DNA from: Prevotella sp. UBA3757
Lineage (GTDB): Bacteria; Bacteroidota; Bacteroidia; Bacteroidales; Bacteroidaceae
Reading direction: 5' to 3'
Assembly: GCA_002371715.1 (NCBI GenBank)
Contig: DFGF01000056.1
Coordinates: 1-12,588, forward strand
DNA: 12,588 nt
A program made the position numbers and the translations under genes. This document shows positions 6,650-12,588 of the stretch, piece by piece (position 1 is the first letter of the stretch; every line of letters begins with the position of its first letter). The notes under the pieces were generated by a model. The model was not told where the DNA came from, made no database searches, and was given only the letters and a program-made list of their open reading frames with translations.

Positions 6650-8230
6650 ATGACAGAGAGAAAATATCCTATAGGCATTCAGACGTTCGAACGAATTATC
6701 CGTGAGGGCTATTTGTATATTGACAAGACCGACTTGGTGTGGCAATTAGCACACTATGCCACTTTTGTATTTATGAGCCGCCCTCGCCGATTCGGCAAGT
6801 CGCTGCTAACCTCGACATTAGAGTCGTATTTCAAAGGCGAACGGGAACTGTTTGAGGGACTGAAGATTATGCAGTTGGAGAAGGAATGGGAGCAGTATCC
6901 CGTCATCCGTCTTGACCTGAGTACAGCCAAGGGGCAGGATACGGCTGCCGATTTGCGAGGCAGACTTCTGTATATTCTTCAGGACTACACAAAGTTCTAT
7001 GGTAAAAATGATGCAGAGGTTACTCCTGGAGCCTTGCTCGAGGGTATAGTTAAGCGTGCTGCAGAGCAAACGGGCAGGCAGGTGGTAGTTATCATTGACG
7101 AATACGATGCACCGCTCTTAGAGGTGCTCCACGAGGATGAAACACTCGCAGCCAAGCGGAAGGTGATGCAGGAGTTCTATCAGCCTTTGAAGGCCAACGA
7201 GCGACTGATTAAGTTCTGTTTCATCACGGGTATCACCAAGTTCTCGCAGCTTAGTATTTTTTCCACCTTCAATAACCTTAAGAATGTGACCATGCTGCCA
7301 CGATTTGCTACCATCTGTGGCATTACCGACAAAGAAATGATGTCGCAAATGGCTGAAGATATCAATCTCATGGCAGAAGCGTACGGATGTTCACTAAACG
7401 AAATGCACGAAAAACTGCAACTGCATTACGATGGCTACCATTTTGCTGAAGAATCGGATGGCGTTTACAATCCTTTTAGTCTGTTGAATGCACTTCAAGA
7501 CAAGAAACTGGACAACTACTGGTTTGCAACGGGTACGCCGACATTCCTCATCCGTCAACTTCAAAACTTCCGCACCGATATAACCTCACTCGACGTAATG
7601 GAAGAGCCCTCAGATGCATTCGACGTGCCAACAGAAGCTATGACGACAGCCTTGCCCTTACTCTACCAGAGTGGCTACTTGACCATCAAGGACTATGACC
7701 GCGAATCGCTGACGTACACCCTGTCTATACCGAATCAGGAAGTACGTATTGGGTTCACCAAAGGACTGCTGCCCACTTATGTCGGTCTGGAAATAGGCAA
7801 CGTACAAGTTGGCTTTGCCCTGAAGTTCTGGCGGGCACTGAAGAAGGGCGATGTAGATTTGGCTATGCGCGAGATGCAGGCATATATGTCAGGCATCCCA
7901 TACGTCGAGGGTTTCAAGAAGAAGCTGGCAGAGGCGGCTACTGCCGAGGGCTTCTATGAATACACGTTGTACCTCATCTTCTCGATGCTCAACGTCTATG
8001 TGCGTACGCAGGTTAAGGTTGCCGGAGGCCGCACGGACATGGTGGTGTGGATGCACGATACGACGTACGTCTTCGAGATGAAAGTCAGCGGCACAGCACA
8101 GCAGGCCCTCGAGCAGATTGACACCAAGAGCTATGCCTTGCCCTATCAGGCAGACGGACGCAAAGTGGTAAAGGTCGGCGTGAAGTTCAATGCCGAGACA
8201 CGAACTCCCGAAGAATGGATAATCAGATAA
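6650..8230 (+). CDS. AAA-ATPase-like / PD-(D/E)XK nuclease-like protein, copy 1
   Basis: 526 residues. The N-terminal AAA-ATPase_like domain (about 5-205) has a degenerate Walker A, SRPRRFGKSLL (43-53, K50, S51), a Walker B, VVVIIDEYD (145-153, D150, E151), and a sensor-like FITGITKFSQLS (191-202). A central region (about 210-390) contains YDGYHF and GTPTFLIRQL. The C-terminal PDDEXK_9-type domain (about 395-526) has GRTDMVVW (D463) and YVFEMKVSG (E476-x-K478), the D...ExK metal-binding core. The family is common and multicopy in Bacteroidales; its substrate and role are not established to my knowledge. It could be a defence, mobile-element or regulatory nuclease. Copy 1 heads the operon. Its start is fixed by an in-frame TAG at 6635-6637. 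Its first ~590 bp are almost identical to copy 2, whereas a C-terminal stretch (7810-8010) matches copy 3 better. Confidence 0.92.
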   Translation: MTERKYPIGIQTFERIIREGYLYIDKTDLVWQLAHYATFVFMSRPRRFGKSLLTSTLESYFKGERELFEGLKIMQLEKEWEQYPVIRLDLSTAKGQDTAADLRGRLLYILQDYTKFYGKNDAEVTPGALLEGIVKRAAEQTGRQVVVIIDEYDAPLLEVLHEDETLAAKRKVMQEFYQPLKANERLIKFCFITGITKFSQLSIFSTFNNLKNVTMLPRFATICGITDKEMMSQMAEDINLMAEAYGCSLNEMHEKLQLHYDGYHFAEESDGVYNPFSLLNALQDKKLDNYWFATGTPTFLIRQLQNFRTDITSLDVMEEPSDAFDVPTEAMTTALPLLYQSGYLTIKDYDRESLTYTLSIPNQEVRIGFTKGLLPTYVGLEIGNVQVGFALKFWRALKKGDVDLAMREMQAYMSGIPYVEGFKKKLAEAATAEGFYEYTLYLIFSMLNVYVRTQVKVAGGRTDMVVWMHDTTYVFEMKVSGTAQQALEQIDTKSYALPYQADGRKVVKVGVKFNAETRTPEEWIIR

Positions 8231-8238
8231 ATACGACT

Positions 8239-9819
8239 ATGACAGAGAGAAAATATCCTATAGGCATTCAGACGTTCGAACGAATTATCCGTGAGGGCTA
8301 TTTGTATATTGACAAGACCGACTTGGTGTGGCAATTAGCACACTATGCCACTTTTGTATTCATGAGCCGCCCTCGCCGGTTCGGCAAGTCGTTGCTGACC
8401 TCGACATTAGAGTCGTATTTCAAAGGCGAACGGGAACTGTTTGAGGGGCTGAAGATCATGCAGTTGGAGAAGGAATGGGAGCAGTATCCCGTCATCCGTC
8501 TTGACCTGAGTACAGCCAAGGGGCAGGATACGGCTGCCGATTTGCGAGGCAGACTTCTGTATATTCTTCAGGACTACACAAAGTTCTATGGTAAAAATGA
8601 TGCAGAGGTTACTCCTGGAGCTTTGCTCGAGGGTATAATTAAGCGTGCTGCAGAGCAAACGGGCAGGCAGGTGGTAGTTATCATTGACGAATACGATGCA
8701 CCGCTCTTAGAGGTGCTCCACGAGGATGAAACACTCGCAGCCAAGCGGAAGGTGATGCAGGAGTTCTATCTGCCTTTGAAGGCCAATGAGCGACTGATTA
8801 AGTTCTGCTTTATCACGGGTATCACCAAGTTTTCGCAACTCAGCATCTTCAGCACCATCAACAACCTGACCAACGTGACACTTGATCCATGCTTCTCCGC
8901 TATCTGTGGGATTACTGAAGATGAAATGGAAACCCAGTTAGGAGAAGATGTCGAACGACTGTCCAGCTTGCATGATACGACATACGAAACGATGCGTCAG
9001 AAATTGAAAGAACGCTATGACGGGTATCACTTCTCTCATTCCTCCCCTGGAGTCTATAATCCCTTCAGCCTATTGAAGGCGTTTCAGCATCGGGAATTAA
9101 ACAACTATTGGTTTGAAAGCGGCACTCCAACATTCCTGATTCGACAGATGCGCCTTTTCAATACAGATATTCTGTCGTTGGAACAGTTTGAAGCTTTTTC
9201 TTCCGACTTTGACCAACCTACCGAAGCCATGGAATCCGTGTTGCCTCTACTCTATCAAAGTGGTTACCTGACAATAAAAGACTATGACAAGGACAGCCAG
9301 TTATACACGCTCTCCATTCCGAATCAAGAAGTACGTATAGGTTATACAGAAGGATTATTGCCTGTATACACGGGAATCGAATCCAGAAATGTGAAAGCTG
9401 GTTTCGCGCTTAAATTCTGGAAAGCCTTGAAAAAGGGGGATGCTGACAAAGCAATGCTTGAAATGCAGGCCTATCTGGCAGGAATTCCTTATGTAGAAGG
9501 CTTTAAAAAGAAACTCGCCGATGTAGCTACCGCCGAGGGGTTCTATGAATATACGATGTACCTCATCTTCTCAATGCTAAATTTTTACGTGCGCACGCAG
9601 GTTAAGGTTGCCGGAGGACGCGTGGACATGGTGGTGTGGATGCCCGATACGACGTACGTCTTCGAGATGAAAGTCAGCGGCACGGCACAGCAGGCCCTGG
9701 AACAGATTGACACAAAGAGCTATGCCTTGCCCTATCAGGCAGACGGGCGCAAAGTGGTAAAGGTCGGCGTGAAGTTCAATGCCGAGACAAGGACACCGGA
9801 AGAATGGATAATCAGATAA
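8239..9819 (+). CDS. AAA-ATPase-like / PD-(D/E)XK nuclease-like protein, copy 2
   Basis: 526 residues from the ATG at 8239, 8 bp after the copy 1 stop. An in-frame ATG at 8215 would add MDNQINTT and overlap copy 1 by 16 bp; the matching codon in front of copy 1 is a stop, so the shorter start is preferred. Walker A-like RPRRFGKS, Walker B VVVIIDEYD, D463 and E476-x-K478 are intact. The first ~590 bp are nearly identical to copy 1 (amino-acid changes include V134I and Q178L). From about 8830 to 9590 the DNA diverges strongly and uses more A/T-ending codons. It then rejoins the copy 1 sequence through the nuclease core (about 9595-9780). This looks like a foreign or old central allele set between homogenised ends. 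Translation is probably coupled to copy 1, since no Shine-Dalgarno is seen. Confidence 0.92.
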   Translation: MTERKYPIGIQTFERIIREGYLYIDKTDLVWQLAHYATFVFMSRPRRFGKSLLTSTLESYFKGERELFEGLKIMQLEKEWEQYPVIRLDLSTAKGQDTAADLRGRLLYILQDYTKFYGKNDAEVTPGALLEGIIKRAAEQTGRQVVVIIDEYDAPLLEVLHEDETLAAKRKVMQEFYLPLKANERLIKFCFITGITKFSQLSIFSTINNLTNVTLDPCFSAICGITEDEMETQLGEDVERLSSLHDTTYETMRQKLKERYDGYHFSHSSPGVYNPFSLLKAFQHRELNNYWFESGTPTFLIRQMRLFNTDILSLEQFEAFSSDFDQPTEAMESVLPLLYQSGYLTIKDYDKDSQLYTLSIPNQEVRIGYTEGLLPVYTGIESRNVKAGFALKFWKALKKGDADKAMLEMQAYLAGIPYVEGFKKKLADVATAEGFYEYTMYLIFSMLNFYVRTQVKVAGGRVDMVVWMPDTTYVFEMKVSGTAQQALEQIDTKSYALPYQADGRKVVKVGVKFNAETRTPEEWIIR

Positions 9820-9827
9820 ATACGACT

Positions 9828-11408
9828 ATGACAGAGAGAAAATATCCTATAGGCATTCAGACGTTCGAACGAATTATCCGTGAGGGCTATTTGTATATTG
9901 ATAAGACCGACTTGGTGTGGCAATTAGCACACTATGCCACTTTTGTATTCATGAGCCGCCCTCGCCGGTTCGGCAAGTCGTTGCTGACCTCGACATTAGA
10001 GTCGTATTTTAAAGGCGAACGGGAACTGTTTGAGGGGCTGAAAATAATGGACCTGGAGAAGGAATGGGAGCAGTATCCCGTCATCCGGCTGGACATCAGT
10101 ACGGCGAAAGCTCAGCCTACAGCCGATGCTCTGCGAGACCGGCTGATGCTGATGCTGGAACACTATGCCGACATCTATGGGCAGAAAGATACCGAGAAAA
10201 CTCCAGGCGGCCTGCTCGAAGGACTCATCAGACGGGCGTGTGAAAAGACCGGCAGGCAGGCTGTCATCATCATCGACGAGTATGATGCACCGCTGCTCGA
10301 TGTGCTGCACGACGACCAGTCGCTCAGCGACAAGCGTCAGGTGATGCAGGAGTTCTATGTGCCCCTGAAGGCCAACGAGCAGTATGTGAAGTTCTGCTTC
10401 ATCACAGGCATCACGAAGTTCTCGCAGCTCAGCATCTTCAGCACCATCAACAACCTGACAAATGTGACGTTAGACACCATGTTCTCTGCCATTTGCGGCT
10501 TCACGGAAGAGGAACTCACCACCGTCATGCGGGAAGACATCGAGCGTTTGGCCGACATCAATGGCATGAGTTATGACGAGATGCACCAGAAACTGAAATT
10601 CCGTTACGACGGTTATCACTTCACTAAGCAATCGCCCGAAATATACAATCCTTTCAGCCTGCTGAAGGCTTTCCTGCATCGTGAGGTGGCCAACTACTGG
10701 TTTGAGAGCGGCACCCCAACCTTCCTCATCCGCCAGCTACAGCATTTTGGGACCGACATCATGTCAATGGACAAGCTGGAAGTACCCTCTTCAGCTTTCG
10801 ACCAGCCTACGGAGAATATGAAGGATGCTCTACCCTTGATGTATCAGAGCGGCTACTTGACCATCAAGGACTACGACCGTGACGGTGAAGTGTACACGCT
10901 TTCCATTCCCAATCAGGAGGTACGCATAGGCTACGTGAGAGGCCTGTTGCCAACATACACAGGACTAAACGATTCGGATGTCCAGATGGGCTTTGCCCTG
11001 AAGTTCTGGCGGGCGCTGAAGAAGGGCGATATAGATTTGGCTATGCGCGAGATGCAGGCATATATGTCAGGCATCCCATACGTCGAGGGCTTCAAGAAGA
11101 AGCTGGCAGAGGCGGCTACTGCCGAGGGCTTCTATGAATACACGTTGTACCTCATCTTCTCGATGCTCAACGTCTATGTGCGCACGCAGGTAAAGTGTGT
11201 CGGTGGACGCGTGGACATGGTGGTATGGATGCCAGATACGACGTATGTCTTCGAACTAAAGGCCAGCGGCACAGCACAGCAAGCCCTGGAGCAGATAGAC
11301 AGCCATGGCTATGCCTTACCTTATCAGGCAGACGGACGCAAGGTTGTAAAGGTCGGTGTCAAGTTCAATGCCGAGACACGAACTCCCGAAGAATGGGTGA
11401 TAGCCTAA
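9828..11408 (+). CDS. AAA-ATPase-like / PD-(D/E)XK nuclease-like protein, copy 3
   Basis: 526 residues from the ATG at 9828, 8 bp after the copy 2 stop. The first ~215 bp (to about 10040) are almost identical to copy 2. The rest of the ATPase domain then diverges (for example DISTAKAQPTADALRDRL) while keeping Walker B AVIIIDEYD and the FITGITKFSQLS block. From about 10985 to 11183 it is nearly identical to copy 1, not to its neighbour copy 2. The nuclease core reads GRVDMVVW and YVFELKASG, so D463 and E476-x-K478 are kept. It ends EEWVIA, whereas the two earlier copies end EEWIIR, suggesting that this is the original terminus of the unit. No good intrinsic terminator follows at once; a nested hairpin at 11480-11518 is the nearest structure. 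Same family and same uncertainty of function as copies 1 and 2. Confidence 0.92.
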   Translation: MTERKYPIGIQTFERIIREGYLYIDKTDLVWQLAHYATFVFMSRPRRFGKSLLTSTLESYFKGERELFEGLKIMDLEKEWEQYPVIRLDISTAKAQPTADALRDRLMLMLEHYADIYGQKDTEKTPGGLLEGLIRRACEKTGRQAVIIIDEYDAPLLDVLHDDQSLSDKRQVMQEFYVPLKANEQYVKFCFITGITKFSQLSIFSTINNLTNVTLDTMFSAICGFTEEELTTVMREDIERLADINGMSYDEMHQKLKFRYDGYHFTKQSPEIYNPFSLLKAFLHREVANYWFESGTPTFLIRQLQHFGTDIMSMDKLEVPSSAFDQPTENMKDALPLMYQSGYLTIKDYDRDGEVYTLSIPNQEVRIGYVRGLLPTYTGLNDSDVQMGFALKFWRALKKGDIDLAMREMQAYMSGIPYVEGFKKKLAEAATAEGFYEYTLYLIFSMLNVYVRTQVKCVGGRVDMVVWMPDTTYVFELKASGTAQQALEQIDSHGYALPYQADGRKVVKVGVKFNAETRTPEEWVIA

Positions 11409-11479
11409 CATCTTCTGATAGTATTATAGTACGCGCGTGAGGGAAGGGGTACGTGGGCCTATCTACCAACCCCTTGTAT

Positions 11480-11518
11480 TACCCTATAAAACGGGCATTT
11501 TAGTATGCCGACAGGGTA
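11480..11518. repeat. Nested hairpin downstream of the array
   Basis: Outer arms TACCCT (11480-11485) and AGGGTA (11513-11518); inner arms CGGGCAT (11492-11498) and ATGCCG (11505-11510) with one bulged G. There is no T-run, so it is a weak terminator candidate or a processing or protein-binding structure. Confidence 0.4.
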
Positions 11519-11576
11519 TACACTGGCCGAAAAAAGCAAAAAATTACGCATTTTTACAAAAAAATACGCCAAATAT

Positions 11577-11607
11577 TTTGTTGGTATCAAAAAAAACATT
11601 AACTTTG
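11577..11607 (+). promoter_or_regulatory. Rightward promoter of a face-to-face pair
   Basis: TTTG (11577-11580), 19-nt spacer, TAACTTTG (11600-11607). Predicted start near 11614. Transcription would cross the 11637-11677 hairpin and meet the terminator at 11761-11790, giving an RNA of roughly 175 nt. Confidence 0.7.
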
Positions 11608-11686
11608 CGGCGAATATGCGGTATACTATGTCCTAGAGCGGACGAAAAATAGCAGCCGCTATTTTTACATATCCGCTGCAAAGTTA
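11600..11686. repeat. Inverted repeat carrying both -7 boxes and a central hairpin
   Basis: 11600-11618 and the reverse complement of 11668-11686 agree at 17 of 19 positions, both beginning TAACTTTGC. Between them is a hairpin, AGCGGA (11637-11642) with TCCGCT (11672-11677) outside and AAAAATAGC (11645-11653) with GCTATTTTT (11658-11666) inside. The 20 nt at 11646-11665 are the exact reverse complement of 5040-5059 (copy B of that stem-loop). Confidence 0.75.
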
Positions 11687-11709
11687 GCTATTTTTTCTTA
11701 AACAGCAAA
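11679..11709 (-). promoter_or_regulatory. Leftward promoter of a face-to-face pair
   Basis: On the minus strand TTTG (11709-11706), 19-nt spacer, TAACTTTG (11686-11679). Predicted start near 11672. It points toward the rightward promoter and the end of ATPase copy 3, so the two transcripts overlap by about 60 nt. Confidence 0.7.
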
Positions 11710-11756
11710 TATTTTTTGAAGAAAAATGCATTTGGCGAGCATAAAAATGAAATAAA

Positions 11757-11790
11757 ATAAAAGTGGCTGCACTATCAGCCACTTTTTTTA
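11757..11790. terminator. Bidirectional intrinsic terminator
   Basis: AAGTGGCT (11761-11768), an 8-nt loop, and AGCCACTT (11777-11784), followed by T's on the plus strand and preceded by A's that give a T-run on the minus strand. It serves the leftward heavy-metal-domain gene (stop at 11822) and would end the RNA from the 11577-11607 promoter. Confidence 0.85.
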
Positions 11791-11821
11791 TAGCATATTC
11801 TGAACTGTTCAGGATGAACCG

Positions 11822-12568
11822 CTACTTGGTCTCAGCACACTCATGAGGAGCCGGGACTTCGGCCTTGATGCCCAGTTTCTGGATTTCGGAGTAGAGCCGG
11901 TCGGCAGTGGTCTCGTCGTTGAAGAACGTGACGGCCAGGGTATGCTGCGCAGTATTGACATTGACATCCTCGACACCATCGAGAGCCAGGACGGCATCGG
12001 CGGTATCGCTGTTAGCCTGAGCCTCCGGAAGCAGAAAGTAGCCATACCCCACCTTCGGGCTACTATAGTAGTTGCATGGCGTGAAACCTAACCGGTTGAG
12101 GAGGTTGCGGATGTCGGCACGACTGGTACGGTTGGCATCGTAACGTATAAAGACGTACTGCTTGTCGAGGTGCGGTCCCAGGGAGTCGACACCATTGAGT
12201 TGCGACAATTGACTGACGATACGGTCGACGCAGCGCTGGCAGTGCATGTCGGCGATGCGCTGACCCATGCCACGACCGATGCGCGCCGTGGGGTCGTAGG
12301 GACGGGCAGCATAGCGTCCGGTGCGGGCCAGTTGGCTGTAGATGCTGTCAGGACACGTCAAAGAGGCGTCATAGGCCATCTTACAGGTGCGGCGTTCGTA
12401 ATTGAACTCCAGTGCGCCTACCCCGGGATTCTTGCGCAGCACGTTCTTCACCTTATGGCCACACTCAGCACAACGCATGCCATTGATGCGGACGGTCAGC
12501 GTGTCATGCGCAGCTACGCTGCTAAATGACAAATGACAAATGACAAATGATAAAAGGAGGCGTTTCAT
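11822..12568 (-). CDS. Secreted protein with heavy-metal-associated (HMA) domains
   Basis: 248 residues with a signal peptide (MKRLLLSFVICHLSFSSVAA, likely cut before H21), so it should act in the periplasm or at the cell surface. Domain 1 (about 23-90) has the metal-binding loop GMRCAEC (C33, C36). Domain 2 (about 104-166) has DMHCQRC (C110, C113) followed by the expected helix and NGVDSL turn. Domain 3 (about 175-238) has HMA-like spacing (LALDGVEDVNVNTAQHTLAV) but no CxxC and probably cannot bind metal in the usual way. The tail contains HEC (C244). HMA domains bind soft metals such as Cu(I) or Hg(II) through the two Cys; a periplasmic copper chaperone or sequestering role is inference. 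The signal peptide is encoded over a heptanucleotide repeat. Its promoter is outside the window. Confidence 0.85.
   Translation of the reverse strand: MKRLLLSFVICHLSFSSVAAHDTLTVRINGMRCAECGHKVKNVLRKNPGVGALEFNYERRTCKMAYDASLTCPDSIYSQLARTGRYAARPYDPTARIGRGMGQRIADMHCQRCVDRIVSQLSQLNGVDSLGPHLDKQYVFIRYDANRTSRADIRNLLNRLGFTPCNYYSSPKVGYGYFLLPEAQANSDTADAVLALDGVEDVNVNTAQHTLAVTFFNDETTADRLYSEIQKLGIKAEVPAPHECAETK
12524..12551. repeat. Heptanucleotide repeat in the signal-peptide codons
   Basis: Three exact AAATGAC units and a fourth, AAATGAT, in direct tandem. They encode residues 6-15 of the HMA protein. Loss or gain of one 7-bp unit shifts the reading frame just after the start codon. Confidence 0.85.
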
Positions 12569-12588
12569 CGTGCTATGTATTTTTTACC

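Larger units (their letters stand above)
6638..11408 (+). repeat. Tandem array of three 1589-bp units
   Basis: Start codons lie at 6650, 8239 and 9828, exactly 1589 bp apart, with the same 8-bp spacer ATACGACT before each ATG. Leader plus about the first 215 bp are nearly identical in all three units. Beyond that, identity is patchy and pairs different copies in different places. This indicates tandem duplication followed by gene conversion with maintained reading frame and length. Confidence 0.9.
11409..11821. other. Structured intergenic region after the ATPase array
   Basis: 413 bp with no convincing gene. It contains a nested hairpin (11480-11518), A/T-rich DNA, two facing promoters (11577-11607 and 11679-11709) around an inverted repeat with a central hairpin, and a bidirectional terminator (11761-11790). 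A 71-codon plus-strand frame (11437-11652) and a 46-codon minus-strand frame (11459-11599) cross it; neither is assigned as a gene. Confidence 0.6.

Noticed and set aside
6488..6745. Minus-strand open frame repeated at 8146-8334 and 9735-9923
   Set aside because: These frames share a sequence only because they are antisense to the identical 5' ends of the three ATPase copies.
8215..8238. Eight-residue extension MDNQINTT of ATPase copies 2 and 3
   Set aside because: The homologous position before copy 1 is an in-frame TAG and the extension overlaps the preceding gene. All three genes are 526 residues from the shared MTERKYP start.
11437..11652. 71-codon plus-strand open frame
   Set aside because: It runs over a nested hairpin, a promoter and its start site. 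It has no clear protein features and the opposite strand is open as well, so it is probably a by-product of A/T-rich structured DNA.
1..12588. Transposase genes or classical insertion sequences
   Set aside because: No DDE or Y1 transposase frame is present on either strand. The only recombination enzyme seen is the tyrosine recombinase.

Overview
The window looks like chromosomal DNA of a Bacteroidales bacterium, most likely Prevotellaceae. Five TAnnTTTG (-7) promoter boxes are visible, four of them with a TTTG (-33) element 19-20 nt upstream; this is the primary-sigma-factor promoter form of Bacteroidetes. Shine-Dalgarno sequences are absent. The protein families also fit: a fimbrillin-like surface lipoprotein, an UpxY-type NusG paralog, DUF2971, a Bacteroidetes-style tyrosine recombinase, and the AAA-ATPase_like/PDDEXK_9 proteins that are multicopy in this phylum.

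Left part (1-4977, all minus strand). A 42-residue peptide gene (4849-4977) lies 38 bp upstream of a 1010-residue fimbrillin-like surface lipoprotein gene (1778-4810) that ends at a strong intrinsic terminator (1705-1744). A DUF2971 gene (909-1694) and an UpxY/NusG-like antiterminator gene (365-898) follow, 10 bp apart and probably co-transcribed. A well-formed promoter (247-277) then drives a gene that runs off the left edge (only its first 33 codons are visible). Its ~140-nt leader holds a terminator-like pairing, a plausible target for the UpxY-type protein.

Middle (4978-6649). A palindrome-rich intergenic region is followed by a complete tyrosine recombinase (minus strand). The recombinase and the next operon are divergent. 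The spacer between them carries two facing arrays of three 9-bp repeats, one at each promoter.

Right-centre (6650-11408). Three tandem same-strand copies of a 526-residue AAA-ATPase_like + PD-(D/E)XK protein, exact period 1589 bp, 8 bp between genes, served by one clear promoter. They are mosaic: near-identical segments are shared by different pairs of copies and alternate with diverged segments. This indicates repeated gene conversion or unequal crossing-over with a variable centre. All three keep the Walker A-like, Walker B and D...ExK residues.

Right edge (11409-12588). A 413-bp intergenic region has two well-matched promoters facing each other across a hairpin, embedded in an inverted repeat. 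The hairpin core is the exact reverse complement of a 20-nt palindrome at 5040-5059, so copies of the same stem-loop flank the recombinase + ATPase module. A bidirectional terminator follows. Last is a secreted protein with two CxxC heavy-metal-associated domains and a third Cys-less one, whose signal peptide is encoded across a heptanucleotide repeat (possible phase variation).

The most interesting system is the recombinase plus mosaic ATPase-nuclease array, with its paired 9-bp repeat arrays and flanking palindromes. A second is the face-to-face promoter element at 11577-11709.
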